DNA of 64,000 nt, taken from Hericium rajendrae. Taxonomy: Eukaryota; Basidiomycota; Agaricomycetes; Russulales; Hericiaceae. The position numbers were made by a program, and so were the translations under genes. Below the pieces are notes generated by a model. That model was not told the origin of the DNA. It was given only the letters and a program-made list of their open reading frames with translations, and did not search any database. The stretch covers positions 62,001 through 126,000 of the forward strand of contig JAVRDV010000017.1 in the NCBI GenBank assembly GCA_033439255.1, given 5' to 3'. Below, one piece after another: positions 59,420 through 64,000 of this stretch. Every line of letters begins with the position of its first letter. The stretch's first letter is position 1.

Positions 59420-60690
59420 TAAAGCATATAAAAAAACACTATTTAATCTAATCTAATCATGAGTAGTTCAGCTCCTACCTCTGATAACTCTACATTTTCT
59501 GCTATGTTATATATCTTAGTACCTGATTATATATATAATCTGGTATGTAATACAGTACACACTTGTCATATCTTATTATAATCAGCTCGATATATGATAT
59601 ACACTATTATATATGCTTATATTATAAATACTTGTAATATCTACAAATCAAACAAGATTCAAGATTGAATATATGATCAATGTCAAACATTGTATTGTTG
59701 AACAAAGCTAATGACCAATCACGTGATCAATAGCAGACCTTGTTCGGCCGCACAAGGTCTGGTGGCTGTGCTTAGCTTATGTCAGCAGTAGTTGATGTTG
59801 CGCTCTCTGCTTTCTCTTCTTTTCTTCAGATAGCTTTGAAGTCAGTGTGATACTACCAGTAGTGCACACTAACTACAAGGCTTGGACACGCCCAGTTCCC
59901 ATCTACAGTGAGTTGCGGCTGAGGTGTCCAATGATGGTGTAGGGCCATCACCAACTTTTTGGATCTCTTCTGATGATGTGGCATAGAGATTGCACCATGG
60001 CCCTCTCAATACCACATGAATCAGAATGAGTGAAAGCTTGTTGGAATCAGATTTAGAATAGCTTTAGAATAGTGCCATAAACAGCAAGATAGCATGGCAA
60101 AATGCTGATCTATTGAACTATATGTCCGTGATGATGTGGCAGACTAATTGCTTTATAGCTCTGCTGATACTGCATCAATCATAATGTATGAGGGCTTATT
60201 GAAATTGGATTTACAGTAGCTTTCTAACAGTATAGTTTACAACATTATAGCACCACTTGTTGTTGAGATAGGAGACAATACTCTTTTGCTGATGTGGCAC
60301 ATAAATCGAGAAATATCTCTGCTTGGAGTGATCCGATTTTCATATTCTAAATTGGGTTGGAAAGATGTGATCAAACGTATTTGAACACAATTTACCGTTT
60401 GTCGATTGATTGCTTCGTTGCAGAGCTATAAAGCAATCACTGTATACAGTGTATTGGCTCTGTAGGCAACTTATGCTTATGTAAGCGGGCGCTAAGACCT
60501 TGTTCGGCCGCACAAGGTCTTGTAGGATCACATGACCGACTCTCAGGACCCACTGCTACCGATAAATTGCATTTTTTGCTCATTTTATCAATAAGCAGTA
60601 TGTACATTTGTTTCCTGTGTATCATTTTAGTGGCTGTATCTTTCTATAAGCAGTAAATTGTGTTAGAGACCAGCTTTCTGGTATATTTGG
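59420..60690. other. E2 interior shared with E1, no gene
   Basis: The region 59790-60680 aligns with 22190-23440 of E1 (minus the solo LTR): TTTTCTTCAGA.AG.T.TTGAAGTCAGTG, GATGTGGCAGACTAATT.C.TT.TAGCTCT and GATAAATTGCATTTTT.GCTCATTT. It is non-coding in both. Confidence 0.55.
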
Positions 60691-61190
60691 ATGCATTTGA
60701 GAACAAGTGAATCAGTTGAGTACTGATTAAGTTAGCTGGAGTTCAAGCATTCTAGGGGGAAAATGTAGAAACAATTTGCATTCTGCGAGTTTTGCACCGA
60801 TCCTAACGCCTAAGGTACCGTCAGAAAGCTATCAATAAGTAGATTCTGATGCATTTTAGAACGAGTAAATTGGTTGAGAATTGGCCTAGTTAGCTAGGGT
60901 TCAAGCATTTTAGAAGAGGAAAAAAGAAACACTTTGCATTCTGTGAGTTCTTAACCGATTTGGATGCATGAAGTATGGTAGCAAAGCTATAAGTGAGATT
61001 TAGACGCATTTGAGAACGAGTAAATCGGTGAAGAATGGACTGAGTTAGCTCAAGTTCAAGTGTCATAGAGGGAAAATGTAGAAATTCATTGCATTCTATG
61101 AGTTCTGCACAGATCAGGGTGCAAAAAATACTATCAGAAAGCAATAAATGAGCAGATCCAGATGCATTTGAGAACAGGTGAATTGGTTGA
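60690..61190. repeat. about 155-bp tandem monomers in E2
   Basis: GAGAACAAGTGAATC-type motifs recur near 60709, 60858, 61012 and 61170, with TTGCATTCTG.GAGTT between them. These are the same monomer family as at 23445-25060 in E1. Confidence 0.7.
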
Positions 61191-61223
61191 GAACTGATCA
61201 AGTTACATTAAATCAAGAAAGTT

Positions 61224-61300
61224 TGGCCAGAGCTGGAGTTGAACCTGCAAACTCGTTAGATTGAAGATATGTGATTATATAAGCCAACTGCCTAATGGGC
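61224..61300 (-). other. tRNA-like segment at the 5' end of E2
   Basis: On the minus strand an A-box-like TAGGCAGTTGG (61284-61294) and a consensus B-box GGTTCAACTCC (61235-61245) are spaced as in tRNA genes, and the segment ends CTCTGGCC. Anticodon-arm pairing is poor, so it is tRNA-derived rather than a functional tRNA gene. It may serve as an internal pol III promoter. Confidence 0.55.
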
Positions 61301-64000
61301 ATAGTCATCGTTTTGGTGTCGTTTTCACTATGAAAAGGCGGTATAGAGTAAACGATTCTAAGGAATCGTAATGATGGCTTTGAGCTGGAAATGCCTGACA
61401 TAATCTTCTGTCTAACTTGCCAAACATAAAAGTTCCAACCATAGATTTTTCATCTATGATAAGTAATTTTGTATATTTCCATCTAGTTTGATGTCTGGCT
61501 AAAGCTGTCTGACCTAATTGCTCAAATGATGATCCATCTTGTGCAGGAATTGAAGCTTCAAAGTTTAAAGTCCATTCTTGAATACCAAATGCTGATACAC
61601 CAGTTGGTACTAGACATACAACAGGATCTCTATTGTCCTGGATCTCATCATGGTACAATTCTCTCATAGCATTTGAAATCGGCCAGATTAGAAAAGACTT
61701 GCCTGTACCTGCTGTTCCATCAACATTGATTAAAAAAGGTTCTGGCTTTGGATCATCCTCATTTAATGTTTTAAGGTTTTTAAAGTAGGCCATGACTTTC
61801 AGAAATATAGCACATTGTTCACCCTTAAGATTATGCCAGTCAACTTCTGGTAGTTCTTGCATATAATCATTTGGAGATTCTTTAGTTTGTGCATTTAGCC
61901 ATTCTATACTGTTTTTAATTAAATCCTGATTTGAAGGAGAGTTCTCAATCCAATCATATGCAAGATCTATATCACATGAACCCAAATGGTCAAGCTCAGC
62001 TTCAACCTGTTGATTTGGACATCGAGCAGCGTCACACATCCAATCAGCAATCACATTATCTGCATCTTCTTCTTCATTAACAACAGTTTCATCATCATCA
62101 TCCTCTTCAATTTCTTCAATTTCTTCAGCAGCTGGAAGAGTATCATCATGTATATGATTATGATCAACACATAAGCTCTTATAAGCTGTACTCCAATCAG
62201 GAAAATTTGCCTTCAATGTAATTTCAGGATCTCCAGTAAATGGATGATTTAAAATTAGTTGTGCATAGCAGTATTTCTCATACATATCAGCATTGTCCTG
62301 ATCAGGTTTAAATCAAGGCCATACATCTACAATAAAAGGTAAGACACCTCTTGATCCTCTTTTACTATATCTTTGCCCTTTTGTATTCCAGTATTGTGCA
62401 AAATCTAACAATGTTACATTTTCTATGACACCTTTACTCCACTTTTTGTAACGAGTCATAAGATCTAATTTTTCTATTGTATTTCTTTCAAAATCAATTA
62501 CTTTATCAGTTTGATTAGATGCAACACATAATGAGCGATATTGATGAGAGCTACAAATCAGACTTTTAACTAGTAAAATATGACATGTCTCTTGACTAGA
62601 TATATCTCACTCAGATACAAATATTGATAGCATTTTTTGATAAGCAATTCCACTTGGATCACTATCCTTTAGATGACTGATAGCTGATTGTAAAACATCA
62701 TAATATGAAGCTGATGAAGTTTCTGCTTTACTTGCATACTTTGTAATATAAGCAATTACAGCCTCTTTATCAATAACAGGACAAAAGTCAATATTTGCTC
62801 TCCATCCTAGTATAAATGCAGCATTATATGGATTTAACAAATTATCATTTCTACATGTGTGAAATTCAACAAATTTATCTCCATCTTCTTTTGCATAAAT
62901 GCTCTCATCTCTACATGTTTTTGGATATCCAAATCTGCAGAAATTTTCACCAGTGCCTTTTTTTGACGTTCACAATATCCTGGTGTGCATCTTGTATTGT
63001 CAAGACTGGGTTCTATCTTTGAACATGATTTAACATTTCAGCCAATTCTTTTTTAGTATCTTGTAAAGTTGCAAACTCTTGTGCACATGGATGAATAGCA
63101 GCAGGTGGACAATTAGGATCTGGATGCCATGATGATACATGTTGATCCCAGTAGTCAATAAACTGTTTTAAATAATCAAGATTCTTTGAATCCATAGTAT
63201 CAATTGATGGTGCATCAGGTATCCATAAAAATCCATGAACATGGCTATTTCCTTGATGCTGCTACTCATATTGCCACCAATAATCTACAATTTTAAATTT
63301 GGACTGTAGAAACTCATGAAAAAAGATCTTTCATCTTTTTTGAAAGTAAAATTCTACTATAGCAGAGTTTTTATTTAAATCTGCCATTCGACATTTATAT
63401 GATGTTGCATCTTCAACATCTAGTATATGATTAGGCATGTGAGAATGTAAATCAGATCGTTGAATATCAGCAGCTGACACTGTAAAGAATACTAGGGTGA
63501 TTTATATGATGGCGCTCTTATTTATTTGAGCAATAAGATCATATCGACCTTTTGGCCAGTATGATCTAGATCCAGGCAGTGTTTCTCCAGCATGTGAAAC
63601 ACATTGAGCTAAATTTTGAGCCTGATTCTCATTTATAAGTTCTCTTATATCTTCAACTGATAGTTGAGCATCATTTTGATGATTTTTTAGATACCATCAA
63701 GCTGAACTCTTAGCTTTATGTCTTATGATTGTATTTAGTGCCCAATATCGAAATCTTGGATGTTGAGCAAATCGACCTCCTTCAAGTCGAATTAAATGTG
63801 CAGCCCAATCATCCATGTCAACTTTAATATCTCCATGCTCTCTAAAATCTCCCTCTCCTGTAAGAAATAGAGTAGGAAATGCATTGATAGCAATCCTTTC
63901 ATCACCATGCTCATTAATTGGTGTACCACATATATGAGGCATAGTCAGAATGATTGAATCATTACTATTTGTTACAGCAGCATGCAACTGTTGAATGACT

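Larger units (their letters stand above)
56101..61371 (-). mobile_element. Helentron-like element E2 (5271 bp, minus orientation)
   Basis: Boundaries are exact because the left arm gives the empty site (CCATCA^TATAATGGG on the element's strand). The element runs TTACGATTCCTTAGAATCGT ... GGCCCTCTTCCACCAAG, inserted between A and T without target duplication. The inverted GGAATCGT lies 37 bp inside the 3' end, followed by hairpin GCCATGC...GCATTGGC. Its right 1.7 kb is homologous to E1. Interior parts: CATGC/CCTCATGCATG-rich DNA (56150-57130), CTATAG-rich DNA (57150-57360), a nested TIR element (57877-59419), TTGTTCGGCCGCACAAGGTC twice (59738 and 60500), 157-bp-type monomers and a tRNA-like segment. 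No Rep or helicase of its own. Confidence 0.8.
54957..62285 (-). pseudogene. Helitron helicase domain, right copy, split by E2
   Basis: Residues matching the left copy run from 62285 (MYEKYCYAQ) through Walker A (GTAGTGKS, about 61714) and Walker B (LLIIDEKS, about 61460) to QAFPAQSHH. They break at 61372 and resume at 56100 with GGLPTLLFGGFAQLPP. The insertion lies between Walker B and the following helicase motif, so this copy cannot encode a contiguous helicase. Reading into E2 adds about twenty foreign residues before a stop. Confidence 0.85.
48884..64000 (-). repeat. right arm of the giant inverted repeat (with a 5271-bp insertion)
   Basis: Mirror of 31235-41080. Symmetry sum is 89,964 up to 56100 and 95,235 from 61372 on, the difference being exactly element E2. 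Local shifts of one or two bases occur at homopolymers and GC hairpins (near 52970, 53787, 53947, 54468, 54780). The arm continues past the window end. All repeats described in the left arm occur here in reverse order. Confidence 0.9.
54805..64000 (-). mobile_element. Helitron, right copy (minus orientation, interrupted, runs off the window)
   Basis: The 3' terminus (CTAG plus hairpin) is at 54805-54837 on the minus strand and RepHel follows to the window end: C-terminal helicase motif at 54957-55247, middle helicase 55373-56100, the E2 insertion, then Walker A/B and upstream regions from 61372. It shares the left copy's stops, so decay preceded duplication or was homogenised. The two Helitrons converge on the centre with their 3' ends. 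Confidence 0.85.

Noticed and set aside
48884-64000. Right arm as a pure assembly artefact
   Set aside because: Not excluded, but the arms differ by several small changes and the right arm carries a unique, precisely bounded insertion (E2), which favours a real structure.

Overview
The window looks like a transposon-dense region of a filamentous fungus, most likely a mushroom-forming basidiomycete (Agaricomycetes). The inference rests on 55-60 bp introns with GTAAGT-type donors and a TACTAAC branch point, a KDZ-transposase-type cysteine cluster, an RNase H1 N-terminal-like domain gene, a TET/JBP-like dioxygenase gene and Helitron RepHel genes. No rRNA, genuine tRNA gene, CRISPR array or bacterial-style operon was seen, and no clearly single-copy host housekeeping gene. 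The genus cannot be named from sequence alone. LAYOUT: 0.5-5.5 kb is GC-rich minisatellite DNA, including a mirrored G-rich/C-rich block bounded by perfect dyads. 8.0-13.6 kb carries four minus-strand, intron-containing gene remnants: a KDZ CxC2 N-terminus, two unrecognised genes and an RNase H1 N-terminal-like gene. 14.0-20.35 kb holds two copies of a 2.7-2.8 kb element with CATCTGAG inverted termini. The second copy sits inside an old LTR retrotransposon (LTR at 17.04 kb, Gag-like remnant at 20.35-21.58 kb). That Gag remnant is cut by a Helentron-like element (21.58-25.22 kb), which itself carries a solo LTR of the same retrotransposon family with a perfect target duplication. An autonomous-type Helitron spans about 27.6-35.16 kb, ends in a canonical hairpin plus CTAG, and is interrupted by a second Helentron-like element of exactly 1500 bp. 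THE LARGE STRUCTURE: 31,235 to 41,080 is repeated in inverse orientation at 48,884 to the window end. The arms are at least 9.85 kb, nearly identical, and surround a 7.8 kb unique centre. Each arm holds the Helitron 3' half, a fold-back element carrying mirrored fragments of an O-fucosyltransferase-like gene, and a hAT-type MITE with an 8-bp target duplication. The right arm alone is interrupted by a 5271-bp Helentron-like element. THE CENTRE: about 71-bp inverted repeats (41.18 and 47.77 kb) enclose a minus-strand multi-exon gene with all Fe/2-oxoglutarate ligands of a TET/JBP-like dioxygenase, a PHD-finger-like gene, and a further fragment. A hAT-type MITE sits 125 bp upstream of the dioxygenase start codon. 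A possible DNA-base oxidase and a possible chromatin reader, carried in a TIR-bounded segment at the heart of a giant palindrome, are the most interesting content here. Most remaining genes are decayed, and several Helitron stops look like C-to-T changes.
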